This document shows, piece by piece, positions 47,763 to 58,732 of a stretch of 64,000 bases of DNA. How positions within the stretch are numbered: the stretch's first letter is position 1; every line of letters starts with the position of its first letter. The notes beneath the pieces were generated by a model that saw nothing but the letters and a program-made list of their open reading frames with translations, was not told the DNA's origin and ran no database searches. The translations under genes were made by a program, and so were the position numbers. The stretch is from Adiantum capillus-veneris (lineage: Eukaryota > Streptophyta > Polypodiopsida > Polypodiales > Pteridaceae), in the NCBI GenBank assembly GCA_014529385.2, contig CM043944.1, positions 82,020,384-82,084,383 on the forward strand, given 5' to 3'.

Positions 47763-48752
47763 CTAGAAATAAATCCTTCTGACGGCGTGAAGAGTTTTAG
47801 CATAGCCTGGGTGTCCGGATGTAGGGCTATCGTGTGCTTCATATAGAATGGCCTTCTTTAAAACTGGATCTCTGGGTACACATAGTCTATGTCTGTAGTA
47901 AAGACATCCTCCCATAAGAGAGTAATCTTTAGCTTCAGGCATCTTATTCTGCTGGACTAATGAAGCCATACGTTGGTACTCTGGATCTTCGAGGGATGAT
48001 TCTTTGATTCTGTCCCAGATAGGGTTATTTGGAATAGAGATAGCTCCAAGAAACGATTTTCGGCTAAGACCATCTGCAACTGCGTTTTCCTTCCCTGGTC
48101 TATACTTTATGTCAAGGTCATATTCCTGTAATAGCTCTATCCATCGCCGTTGTCGCATATTGAGAATGGGTTGAGTAAAAATCCACTTTAAACTCTTGTG
48201 GTCAGTAACCAACTGAAACTTGCGTCCAAGAAGATAATGTCTCCATAACTTCAGTGCATGAATAATTGCTAAAAGTTCCAGATCATGAGTAGGATAGTTC
48301 TTCTCATGATCTCTCAGCTTTCGCGAAGTATATGCCACAGGTCTTCCTTCTTGAGTAAGAACTCCGCCTAGAGCGAATTTGCTAGCGTCGGTCGCTACTT
48401 CAAATTCCTTACTGAAATCTGGAAGCTTTAAAATAGGAGCTGAGACCAAGAATTATTTTAGCTTAGCAAAACTAGACTCGTGCTCGGTCTTCCAATCGAT
48501 CCTCATTCCTTTCTTCAGGAGTTCCGTCAAAGGTGCAGCAATACGTGCATAATCCTTGACAAAAATCCTGTACCATCCCGTTATTCCAAGAAATCCCCTT
48601 ACTTCACTGACAGTGGATGGTTGAGGCCAGTCAACGATGTCCTTGACTTTGTCTGGGTCCACTGAAATCCCTTCAGCCGAAATGACAAATCCAAGATAGT
48701 TGACCTTTGGTGAGCAAAAAGTGCACTTGCTCTCTTTAGCGTAAAGTTGGTG
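47763..48752 (-). pseudogene. Gypsy reverse transcriptase end and RNase H
   Basis: RT thumb and connection (VRGFLGITGWYRIF, 48453-48752) and RNase H (FEVATDASKFALGGVL, DLELLAIIHALKLWRHYL, VTDHKSLKWIF, KENAVADGLSR). Separated from the upstream ORF by TAA at 48753 and broken by TAA at 48453. Confidence 0.92.
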
Positions 48753-50846
48753 TTATTGGAGAAGATCGAGTACTTTGCGAACATGTTCTTCGTGATCTGC
48801 CTCGTCTTTGGAATAGATCAGAATGTCATCAAAGAAAACCAAGACAAAATCATCCAAGTAAGGTCTGAAAATATCCTGCATAAGTCTGTTGAAGCTTGCA
48901 GGAGCATTTGTTAGACCAAAAGACATTACTGTGAATTCGTAGTGCCCATACCTAGTATTGAAAGCTGTCTTCGGAATATCTGATTCCTTGATCCTGATTT
49001 GGTAATATCCTGACCTTAGATCTATCTTTGTAAATATTTTGGCACCATGGAGTCTGTCCAAAAGTTCGTCAATCCTTGGAATTGGATACTTGTTCTTGAC
49101 AGTTACCTGGTTCAGTCCACGATAGTCTATGCATAGCCTTAAGGTCCCATCCTTCTTCTTTTGGAAAAGAACTGGAGCACCCCAAGGAGAAGTACTGGGT
49201 CGAATGAATCCTTGCTCAATGAGTTGCCTAAGTTGTTCTTTGAGTTCGATGGCCTCCGGAAGTGACATTTTATAAGGTCTTTTTGAGATAGGTTCACACC
49301 CAGGGATAGTCTCGATCTCATGATCTACCTCTCTGTGTGGTGGAAGATTCGTAAGGTCTTCGGGGAATACATCATCATACTCTCTCAACCAGTTTGGTCG
49401 AAGTGAGGTATCTGATTGGTCCAGCTTATTGAGTTTAACTGCATAAATTTGCTGACCCTTTCTTAGTCCCTTCAAGAGTCTGCTGGCCTTAACTAGAATA
49501 GCCCTAGGTCTCCCATTTTCCCCCTGAATTAAGGCTTCATTACCCAAGTTATCTGTAAATGTAAAGTTTCCTTGTGCACAATGGATATGGGCCTTATTTT
49601 GCTTTAACCAGTCCATCCCTAGTATCCCATCAAAGAATCCTAAGGGTAGGGTTCGAAATTGGGCAGAAGTTGGGTGTCCCCCTAAATCGAAGTCAATTTT
49701 TCGCGCAGAGTGTTGAGATACTACCTCCTTGCCGTTTGCTAACTCGACAACTAGCTTGCTTGACGGATACTTATCTAGCTTAAGCTTTCTCATGCATCTG
49801 GGTGAAAGAAATGAAAGAGTACTGCCACAATCTATAAGGAAGTTAACTTGTTCACCTCTGAGAGATCCTGGTGTATGAATGACTGCGTATTGCTCGCAAC
49901 CATTGGGATTGTCAATTGCAGCATGTAGGGTTTCTCTCTCCACTGCTTCATCACCCACAGTTGGTTGAACTACTGCGGCATTCACTCTGGCGGTAGCTCC
50001 ACGCCCTTGCCCTCTGTTCATTCTTCCGCGTCCTCCTCTTCCATTAGCTTGGCCACGCCCACGGGTATTCAAGGGTATGGCATTGGCGTTGGTTGCATGA
50101 ATGTTCCTGGGGCAATTGGATCTGTAGTGTCCATGCTCGCCGCAACCATAGCATCGAACATCAGGGAACTCCATGGTTGTAGTGGTAGCCACAATAGGGC
50201 GCTGGTTATAGGTTTGGTTGGCTGGTCTGTTGTCCCAAGCAGTGTTCCTTGCCCTCTTTGCCCAATGATTCCGCCTATTCTGATTAGCCTTTTGTACTTC
50301 GAGAGCTAGAGGTTTAGCCCTCAACAAGGCATCCTGTAGTGTTGACGGTCTGAGAGCCTCCAGCCGAGTGTTCAAGGGATCGATTAGTCCTTGACAGAAC
50401 CTTGCCACCTGTTGTTCCAAGGTCATCTTAGGAGCATATCTCCGAAGAGTGACAAACTTTGCATAGTATTCTTCGACCGTTGAATTCAGCTGCCGAAGTG
50501 AAAAGAATTCATTCATTCTCAAGGTCCTATAGGCAGGTGGTAAATAACGCCCCATTATCGTAGCTTTGATGTCTTCCCAAGACTGGGAAGATCCCTTAAT
50601 ATTCATGTCCCTGCAATGTTGCTTCCACCATATCTTGGCATCGTCAGTCAAGCGGAACATCGCAAGCATGGTCTGATTCACGGGTTGGGTTCCTGCAGCT
50701 TCAAAGTAGTCGTCCATGGCTTCCATCCATACTTCCGCATCTCTCTCCACATTTGCCCCCTCGCCCTTAAAGATCGGAGGTTGGGCTTGCTTAAGGAGGA
50801 GCTTCTTCTCTTGCGCTGCCGAGTACAGAGCAACAGGCGGTACCTA
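48753..50846 (-). CDS. Gypsy gag-protease-reverse transcriptase ORF
   Basis: Open from just after a TAG at about 50847 to TAA at 48753. Order (numbered from the GTG at 50750): capsid region ([23 protein letters not shown]), zinc knuckle [14 protein letters not shown] near residue 200, Gly/Arg-rich linker, protease with [10 protein letters not shown] near 306 (DCG for the usual DSG), and RT ([41 protein letters not shown] near 640). No ATG fits the start. The frame opens right after ATGTAG, with GTAG also in the other family member, so a splice acceptor supplying an upstream start is plausible. Confidence 0.92.
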
Positions 50847-51060
50847 CATGGGTTATACGAAATTCTTGATACCATTACTTGAATTTCAAGATAGACACGA
50901 GACTTATATAAAATTCAAGATTCTACTTTATCAGGAGACAGAGATTCAGAGACAAAAAGCACTTTATTGATGGAAATTTATTACAATCGAAACCCCTCAA
51001 GGTTTAGAATGACTGATGACCGCTTATTACATAGCTTTATGGATTGCGTATAACATACGC

Positions 51061-51564
51061 CTAGGAAATGGTATTGACATGATGCACTACTTCATTCGTG
51101 TAATAGTTCTTATACACATTCTTGAGGGGATAATAAACTAAGATATCGGACCGGAGTTCCGCTTTCAGTAATCCAAAGGTTTTGACTCGGTTTGCTGGAA
51201 TCACATTGGTGACCTTCTCCAAGAGCCAGACATTGATGGTTTGGTTGGAGTTGCCCGAAACAGTCTGGTCCAATCGTGTGGGCACCAAGTAGAATATCTC
51301 TATCACTCTCAACTCTTCTCCCCAACGTATCTTCTTCAAGTCGGTAGCCAGGCATCCTAGCTTTCGAGCATTGATGTAGTAAACCCCTCCTGGAAATGTC
51401 CAATCAAGTTCCCATCCTTTGTCAATGCGAGTGGAGTGTGGCGTATAAGCCTTCAACAGTATCTCAATGACATCTCGCCTGAACTGGTAAACAGTGGATC
51501 TTCGAGCTTGCTCATAAATAAGCTCAAACACTTGGAACTTCCGATATTCGAGCACGGGGTCTTC
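51061..51564 (-). CDS. Unrecognised extra ORF between primer site and gag
   Basis: 167 codons open from a splice-acceptor-like TTGCAG (51565-51570) to TAG at 51061. It begins EDPVLEYRKFQVFELIYEQA and contains WELDWTFPGGVYYINARKLG and VWLLEKVTNVIPANRV. It has no ATG near its start, but joins in frame (phase 0) to the MAPVKR exon of the 5' LTR, predicting a protein of about 214 residues. Mixed charge, no membrane segment, no known domain. It is absent from the deleted relative at 21688-26577. It could be an N-terminal gag module or an acquired accessory gene. Confidence 0.55.
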   Translation of the reverse strand, partial: EDPVLEYRKFQVFELIYEQARRSTVYQFRRDVIEILLKAYTPHSTRIDKGWELDWTFPGGVYYINARKLGCLATDLKKIRWGEELRVIEIFYLVPTRLDQTVSGNSNQTINVWLLEKVTNVIPANRVKTFGLLKAELRSDILVYYPLKNVYKNYYTNEVVHHVNTIS

Positions 51565-51661
51565 CTGCAACACCAATGCAAGGAATTCGGATCAACTACC
51601 TATATACTTTCAAATCCTTTTAAATGTTCAAACAATACGACTTTATTTTCCCAGCCTAACC

Positions 51662-51676
51662 TAGGCTCTGATACCA
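51662..51676 (-). other. tRNA-Met primer-binding site
   Basis: TGGTATCAGAGCCTA on the minus strand, 2 nt from the 5' LTR end. Confidence 0.88.
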
Positions 51677-51678
51677 GG

Positions 51679-54579
51679 TGTGAGGTCCCCACCCCGTCGT
51701 ATCAACAACGGATCTGATGGTAAACCTGGTGGCCACTAGATCTATAGCGGAAGCAAACAAAATGGTTCAGGGTTCAACTAGCGGACGATCTCTCATCACA
51801 AAGTGAGTCGAGTTCGAGCCTACTAGCAACGAGATCTAGCTCCACCTCGCAGGGGAAGCGTACTTAACTATCTAGCGATCCTAAGACCCACCTTCCAAGA
51901 GAAGAGAAACCCCGAGTGCCTTTTTCCCCATGTTTCAGAGGCACGTACTCTCGAGGATTCGCCGCTCTAGGGGCAATGAGTAATACCAATATCGAGTAAG
52001 CACTATGGGGACAAAGAGTTCCCGACCAATCGGGACCACCCATCTCGTAAGCATTGGCAACCTGAGCCAAGCCCCCACTTTCCACCCCCACACTCACACT
52101 TCCTCGTGTGACCTAATTACTACCACAAAGGTTGTTCAACATAAATATTCCTTGTTTAATTCTGAATCAAATGGTTCGTTAAAATAGCCCTTCAACCAGT
52201 ATTGCAAACAACACCAAGAGAGAATTCTAGTAAAAATTCTACTCAAACTTATTCATAAAAGTTCCAATGTTCTGGAGGTACAACATCCCCCCTCCAGCGA
52301 GAGTTCACTCCTCCCGTTGTCGCCTAGCTGCCCATACAACTAGGTATGTCCACCGCATAGAAAGCACGTCATGGACACTCCCACCGCATAGAAAGCAAGA
52401 CGTGGGTTCCCACCGCATAGAAAGCAAGTCGTGGGTATCCACCGCATAGAAAGCATGTCGTGGATTCAAGAGCCCTAACGAGGAACTCTGCCCCCTGTGA
52501 TCAGTAGAGGGGTCAGGACTGATTCAACATTGGAAATAAAATGAACATGTCGAGCTAAATTTTCCCTAGCAAACATTCTTTCCTCTTGCAAACAGCATAC
52601 CCATCAATCATTTCTTTCCTACTTTATACTTAAATGTACTATGCATTCGATGCCGAGGTTTCTGTCGGATTTCTCCAACATGTTCGGGGATATGTTCATT
52701 CCTAAATAATCGTATGCAATGTTAATTAAACAACTTGAATAGAAATTGGGACCTACCTCTTCCATTTCCTCGTCAATAGCCCGTGAGATGGCCGGTATTT
52801 GCTCATCCATGGGAGCTTTCCCCTTCCCGTTGACATTGCTCGTTCCTGCTTTGCGATCATGGGCACCACCGAAGCGCGTCCTCTTAACCGGGGCCATTTC
52901 TCACTACTTTAAATGATTAGCTTGGAGAAAGAGCTAAGGTTCACAGCATCATAACAGTCCAATGGGTAGATTAGTGACATCAATTAATCCCTCCTATATG
53001 AGAGTCTAGATTTCTTTCATAAAGCAATCATTAAGGATGGCACATAATCCTATGGAAACCGGCTCTAAGATAATTATTCGGCTTACATGATCAAGAATAA
53101 TTAGGATTTCACTATTGGAATTACCAGAGAATTGGATTAAGTATGATTAAACTATTTCCTAGCAATTAGATGATGCAGATTTACCCTATGCATATGTGTG
53201 AGGAAAAACCAGTTCTTAGAGACTTATTGACGGATTAATTTCTCCTTAATTACGTCTTAATGCATAAGAGAAATGAATTCAATTAAGCTACAATGTTAAT
53301 GAGTGATTTCAATAGTGATTCTCTTCAATCTGCACAAATACTAGCTTACCGATTAATTACTATGCTATCTAGAGAGAGAAGATTCTGATAATTATGCTCT
53401 AATCATTAATCGAGAGTGAAAAATGGCTGATAATTCAGCTATGGAATGATGATTACATAATAGAGTACGAATAAGGAGAATTTAGAGAGTAGTCATAGAA
53501 ATTTAGAGAGAGAAGATTCTGATAATTATGCTCTAATCATTAATCGAGAGTGAAGAATGGCTGATAATTCAGCTATGGAATGATGATTACATAATAGAGT
53601 ACGAATAAGGAGAATTTAGAGAGTAGTCATAGAAATTTTCGGCTAGGAATAGGCATAATGTACGAGAAATTTTGATGGTAGAGAAAGAGATTTTCAGATG
53701 GCATTAATTAAACTGTCGTTACTGTGATTAAGAGCTGGTAATCTTCTCGATTTTCTGATCTAATCGAGCTTCTTGAGATGAAAATTCGGCAGCACCTCCC
53801 TCCTAGCTTCTTCTTCAATAGGTGTGTGATTCGGCAACACCTCCCCAATGTATGTGGGTATGTGTGTATGCACTGTGTGTGTGTGTGATCATAAGTGTGT
53901 GTGTGTGTGTGTATGCAGGTCTTTAAATAGGCTCCTACAGGCTGAAAATGGATCTGGGTTGCTAAATGCATCTGGGAGCTTCTCCAGTTAAGCATGGCAA
54001 GTCCAGTTCTCTGCCCACCAAGTGTCAGGTTGGCTTGGTTAACTGGTTCTGAGACTGAGTTGCAGGCTTGGCAGCTTTCCCAAGACTCCTACAAAGCAAG
54101 AGGGAGCCCCCTAGCTGCTAAAGGTGATCTGGAGTGGCCTGGGACCTGTTCCCACACAGTCCCGGGCCCGCGGTGCCTCCCCGGACAATTTTTAGGAAAT
54201 TTGGTTCTAGGCTAAAACGGGTCATACGAATCGGATTTTGATGCCGTAAATTGCCATACGAAGCTCTAACTAAGGCGTACTGGCCCGAGTACCTGCCATA
54301 TTTAGCAGCCCTCGGGGTCCGAAAATGCATTTTTTTCAAATTCGGGGTACGGGTGCAGATTTTCGAGACGGTCGAGACTGGACGGTTCGGGTGACCAAAA
54401 ACTTACTATTTTTGGAAATTTTTCACAAAAATTATTTTAATTCACATTTTGAAGCTTTATAACATTCTAAACATCATGGCACTGACAGAATCTAGAAAAC
54501 TGCTAAAAATAGTAACTTATTCCATTGTATTCATTTCGTGGTACAAGGGTGCTCTTGTGATCGGGTCAGAGACCTTACA
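51679..54579 (-). repeat. 5' LTR of the complete gypsy element
   Basis: Same length and layout as the 3' LTR. TATTTAAA at 53922-53929 is the likely promoter of the genomic RNA, about 1 kb before the exon ATG at 52897. Confidence 0.95.
52757..52897 (-). CDS. LTR-embedded first coding exon of the gypsy element
   Basis: ATG 52895-52897; 47 codons MAPVKRTRFGGAHDRKAG...EEMEE; donor GAG|GTAGGT, phase 0. A 1,192-nt intron to the acceptor at 51565 would remove the rest of the LTR and the primer site and join the extra ORF in frame. Basic at the start, acidic at the end. Conserved in three LTR copies here. Splicing is predicted, not shown. Confidence 0.6.
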
Positions 54580-54805
54580 GAAAAACAACTCTAATAGCAT
54601 CAATCCTTGCAGCAAGACCTGCAATATCCTCACCATCGCCTACATCCTCAGAACCAGGATGTACATCAATGCCCTGCGTAATATTCCACACGCCCTTTGA
54701 CACAAGAACATGTTGCATCATGTAAGCCCACCTAGGATAATTTTCCCCATCCAACCTGTCCTCAACAACAAACATCTGGAACACATCTGTGTTGTTGTCA
54801 GCCAT
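54580..54805 (-). pseudogene. Copia gag, N-terminal part
   Basis: ATG at 54803-54805, MADNNTDVFQMFVVEDRLDG, then ENYPRWAYMMQHVL, the usual start of copia gag. The frame is cut at 54580 by the gypsy insertion. Confidence 0.85.
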
Positions 54806-55099
54806 GTTAAATGCTGCACCTGATGTGAAAACTACCCAAAAATAGGAGAAATGGAGCGGGAACAACACGTGCTATATAGCACAAACCGTAGAAGACTTTA
54901 AGGTACCTATTATGGAGAAAACGGCACTGACAGAAATTCTGCACAAAATGACAAAATAGCCTATGCAGTACTGCTTGTAGTGGAAACGGAGGCCAAAATG
55001 AGCCCAAATCAGAAATCTGAGCCTCCAAAGCTCATTGAAATCGGAGAAAGTGAGCAGGCGTGTGCTGGAGAAACTGGCGACTAAGCCCGGGAGGACGCA

Positions 55100-55118
55100 A
55101 CCTACTCTGATACCCAAT
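55100..55118 (-). other. Copia tRNA-Met primer-binding site
   Basis: ATTGGGTATCAGAGTAGG on the minus strand directly after an LTR end CTAATTCCAACA. Confidence 0.75.
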
Positions 55119-55310
55119 TGTTGGAATTAGAGTTGCAGAGAAACGCACACAGCTTGGAGAAGACGAAGGAAGCTCAAGACACACAATAGTGTGTGTTACT
55201 TGGTGTGCAAATGGAAAGATAGATAGCCCTAGAGTGATGGGCGTATATACTATGCATGGGGGAAAAAAACTCCTAAAGAGGGAAAAAATGCCCCGGCGGT
55301 CCTAGTGTGT
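55119..55310 (-). repeat. Copia 5' LTR, outer part missing
   Basis: Plus-strand start TGTTGGAATTAGAG is the LTR border next to the primer site. A matching CCAACA-type outer end was not found before the PPR-containing repeat starts near 55316. Confidence 0.5.
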
Positions 55311-55315
55311 TCACA

Positions 55316-55620
55316 TACATCACTACCACATGTATGTTGCAAAATGTGGTGATTGACAGTGCTTGGTTGGTAATAATGGAGCTCGGCACTACTTTGGTCA
55401 ACATCTTTGGAAGCTTGGTAATGTTTAGGCTGTTGCGTATACCAAATGTGGTGCAGTTACAAAAGCACATAAGGTTCTTGATGAGATTCCGGTTCAAAAT
55501 GTCGTTAGATATGCTCAAAATGGCCATGGCAAAGGAGCTCTGGGCTATTTTCATTGGAACCAGAGGGAAGATCTTTTTCCGAATGCACTCACCTAAATTT
55601 GTACCTTGAATGGGAAAGAG
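55316..55620 (+). pseudogene. PPR protein gene fragment, copy 1
   Basis: Plus-strand translation shows MYVAKCGD, then in other frames KAHKVLDEIPVQNVV, YAQNGHGKGALGYF and FPNALT: the pattern of PLS-class pentatricopeptide repeats (MYAKCG, VFDEIPxxNVVSWN, YAQNGHxEEAL, PNxVT). Stops and frameshifts make it a relic. Intact relatives are organelle RNA-editing or processing factors. Confidence 0.72.
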
Positions 55621-56020
55621 AATTCATGAGAAGCTTGGTGTATGAAGAGCCTTGGACCTTGGTCAAAGTGCATGCCAAAAATGGTGCCCTTTGAGGGGCA
55701 CCCGCCCAATGAGTCAAATGGCCGCCCAAGGGCCAAATTAAACGGCTACCCAACCTTAAGCCAAAATGGTCTCCCTAATTGAATATGGGTGTGGACAAGG
55801 GGGGAATAAAAAACACATGGTGAGGTCGAGCAGCACAGCAAGCAGCATGGAGGGAAGGAATGGCCTCGTGTTGCGCTATATAGAGTCCTTGGACGGGCTC
55901 AATGAAGAAGTGAATTTTTCTTAGTAGCCCGAGGCACTTCAATTTGGCCCCGTTCTTGCCGGCTTTGCACACCCACCACCCTAGCCTGCCACATTATCAA
56001 AGGCAATTCAATGCCATATT

Positions 56021-56038
56021 AGTCACGGCGCCGTGACT
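56021..56038. repeat. Perfect 18-bp palindrome
   Basis: AGTCACGGCGCCGTGACT; the duplicate copy at about 60673 has lost the symmetry. Confidence 0.88.
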
Positions 56039-56258
56039 GATGGGCAGGAAGCATAAGAAGAAAAAATGAGGGGAGATAAGGTGTGTCATGTAATAAGTAA
56101 GGGTTACAATGTGAAGGACAAAGTTTTTGAGGAGGAGGGAAGAAATCCATCAAGGTCAAGAGAAAAAATCTCTTTGTCTTGACTTGGTAATCTCTCTCTC
56201 ACTCGACTTCAGAGAAGGAGAGGAGGGAAGCTCTTTCCCTCCCTCTCAACTTAGCAAG

Positions 56259-56262
<4 letters not shown>

Positions 56263-56348
<86 letters not shown>
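56263..56348. repeat. (TC)n microsatellite
   Basis: About 43 uninterrupted TC units; much shorter in the duplicate copy (about 60920-60942). Confidence 0.97.
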
Positions 56349-56353
<5 letters not shown>

Positions 56354-56850
56354 GAAGAAGCACAAGAAGGGAGTATTATGAATAAGGAGGGAAAGAGCAT
56401 GTAGTGGAGGAGATTCAAGGAGGAAGAGAAGGGGATACAAATAAGGGGAAGGACGCAGACTGGGCCTCAAGCTCTCCTTCTCTTTCTCTATCCACTTCGA
56501 GAAGCAAGTAAGAGCGATAAGGTTGGTGAATAAGCAAGGACACAAAGAAGTGAGGATGATAAAGGAAAAGCACGGTGGTTATCTTTCTCTAAAAGAGGAA
56601 GCACAAAAAAAAGGAATCTCTCTCTTGATAGACTCAATGAAGCAAGCAAAGGAGTGAGACAAGGAACTCATGCGAGATGCTACCAGGGAATGAGGAGTAG
56701 TAGGGCAATAAAGACAAATGATAATTTCTCTCTACCATACTTGGGAGATACAAGAGCATCGGGTTGCAGGGAATTTAATCTAGGGTTGTATGTTTTAAAA
56801 AGCAAAAGGATTCAAGGGAAATTTCCATGATCATTGGTGTGGGAGTGCTA

Positions 56851-57440
56851 AAGGCAAAGAAGAAGTGAGGCTTTGGGAAAGTAAGGGTGAGCTCGATAGT
56901 AGATGGGCAGTTTTTGAGGTTTGGAGCTGGGCCAATCTATGTTCATTGAGGGGCTCAAATGCATGCGGCTATGAGGGCTTGGACATGCATCCAGAAGACT
57001 CCAATATCATGATCCATTGGGAGCCAAGCGGCGGTTTGGATTGACTATCAAAGCTGAAGCTATTGATTAAGATTTAGTCAAGGTCTTATTACCATCATGA
57101 TGATTGGTAGAGGTCGATTAGACCACGTTTGTACAATTTATTCTAGTTCTAATGAAATAACACTCCTGTTGGGTTCCATTGGTAGTTGTCTATTGGTGTC
57201 TGTTATTTTCTCTCTCTTTGACCTCTCACAGCAAGAGGCCCCGTGCCTTCTTGTCTCACCTCTAGAATCCATCTCCCAACATCTTTGGTGAACTTGATGC
57301 AAAACAAGCCAAGGTGGGAGGTGCAAATGTATAATTTAGAGCATATGATGAATCTTATGGAAGCATTACCTTCCAGAGGATTTGATGAAAATATGGTAGC
57401 TCAAAATTTTCAAAGATGCTTGAATTGGTCCAGGATATCT
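56851..57440. other. No gene recognised
   Basis: Sequence between the duplicated block and the decayed acidic gene; short frames only. Confidence 0.4.
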
Positions 57441-58732
57441 ACTTGAAGTGGAAACCATGAAGACAGAAGAGCAGATTGATGATGAAGTAGCTATGGCAGT
57501 TTATGTCGTATGGAAACAGTGTGGAGTTTTTCAAGGTCATGTTCCATAAGATTTTCTTGCATGCTATGAAGCAGAGATGGAGTCAAGGAGTTCCACAATA
57601 TTGAATGGTTGCAGCTTTTGAGGAACTTGTGGGTTCCGAGTTTAGAGATCAAGTTCGGGAGTTGGCCAAAACATACCCCACACAGTGGGACTATTTTGTA
57701 TATGGTTTCATTAGTAAAAGCTCAAGGATTATAGACTTGGGAAGTAAGAAAATTATTGAGAAGAGCTAGATTACTTTTAGCAAAGGTGATGGATATCAGG
57801 TGCACATACGTAGCTACGATGAATTTTGGGACCAAATTTGTGCACGAAGTAAAGCAAAAGCAAATGCAGCCTTGGAGGTAGTAGAATTAGTCTCAGATGA
57901 TTCTGTTTCAGGAAATGTAGCATAGAGGAATGATAAATTTGATGCTAAAACTGAGATTGATGGAAATTTTTCAATGATTTCTCACATGGCAACTATGTCC
58001 ATTAGTGGCTCTAGTGAAGATGTAGATTGTGCTACAAGTGCTACACAAGCTACTGACCTTTGTATGGGCTACTTTCAAGGAGTTCTAGATGAGCCTTTAT
58101 AGAGTATTTGTGGATATTTTGACACCATGGAAGCATATGAGGCCAAACACAACAACATGTTTGCTGAAGACAATTGCATAGCTATGTGTATGGTAACTGA
58201 TGAAATGCACAAAATTGTGGAGATAAAACATGATGTACATGAGAATATAGATGAGTTTATGCTTATTACTAACGGCATTCTCACATGTGTTGATTCCACA
58301 TAGCAAGAAGAGAATTCCATTATTGATGATTTCCTAGTAGGGTATGATGGACATGAACTTAAGAATGTGGAAGGGCTTTCTAATGTATGTACCGATTCAG
58401 AGGGGATGCAAGAAGAAACTTTGCAGGGTGTTAATGAAATTCTGAGTCACATAGGTGCATATAAAGCAGAAGGTGATGAATATTTTCAAGGTTCTACCAT
58501 TCCAGTGGAGGGTATTTTGGATGAAGATTTACAGGTTGAAGGTGCTTTCCATAATCAAGTTGGAATCCCAAGTAAAAATGGCTCTAATACTACATGTAAA
58601 GATTGTTCCAAGGTTCTTCATGATGGCTATGAAGCCAGAGGGGGTGATGAAGCTAGATCATCAATGGTATTGCAAGGCGTGCACACTTTTCTTCATTTCC
58701 TTGGGCAATTTAGCAGCTATGGTTGGGTTTGA
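57441..58732 (+). pseudogene. Decayed acidic protein gene, unrecognised
   Basis: Plus-strand coding-like stretches broken by stops (for example TAG at 58100 and near 58302). The longest open part is 58367-58732 (VCTDSEGMQEETLQGVNEIL, GAYKAEGDEYFQ, GILDEDLQVEG, CKDCSKVLHDGYEA). Strongly acidic. Resuming in the same frame after the stops suggests a former gene. No family recognised; it could be a retroelement internal protein. Confidence 0.35.

Larger units (their letters stand above)
43658..54579 (-). mobile_element. Complete Ty3/gypsy chromovirus, 10.9 kb
   Basis: Two LTRs of exactly 2,901 bp (43658-46558, 51679-54579) with very few differences by eye, GAAAA duplications on both sides, tRNA-Met primer site and purine tract in place. 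Minus-strand order: LTR with exon, extra ORF, gag-protease-RT, RNase H, integrase, chromodomain. Five in-frame stops interrupt pol, so it is structurally intact but not autonomous. It sits in copia gag. Confidence 0.95.
40394..55310 (-). mobile_element. Ty1/copia retrotransposon, 3'-truncated, interrupted by a gypsy element
   Basis: Minus-strand order: partial LTR (from 55119), tRNA-Met primer site, gag (54805-54580, continued 43657-43193), protease, integrase, reverse transcriptase up to 40394. Integrase before reverse transcriptase is the copia order. It lacks the end of RT, RNase H and the 3' LTR. The gypsy element at 43658-54579 sits inside gag. Confidence 0.86.
55316..56850. repeat. Segmental duplication, copy 1 (partner 60063-61417)
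   Basis: Runs through the PPR relic, a GGGGAAATAAAAAACACATGG-like segment, CT microsatellite and purine-rich sequence in the same order as the partner; matching ends after GATCATTGG(T/C)GTGGGAGTG. Confidence 0.8.
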
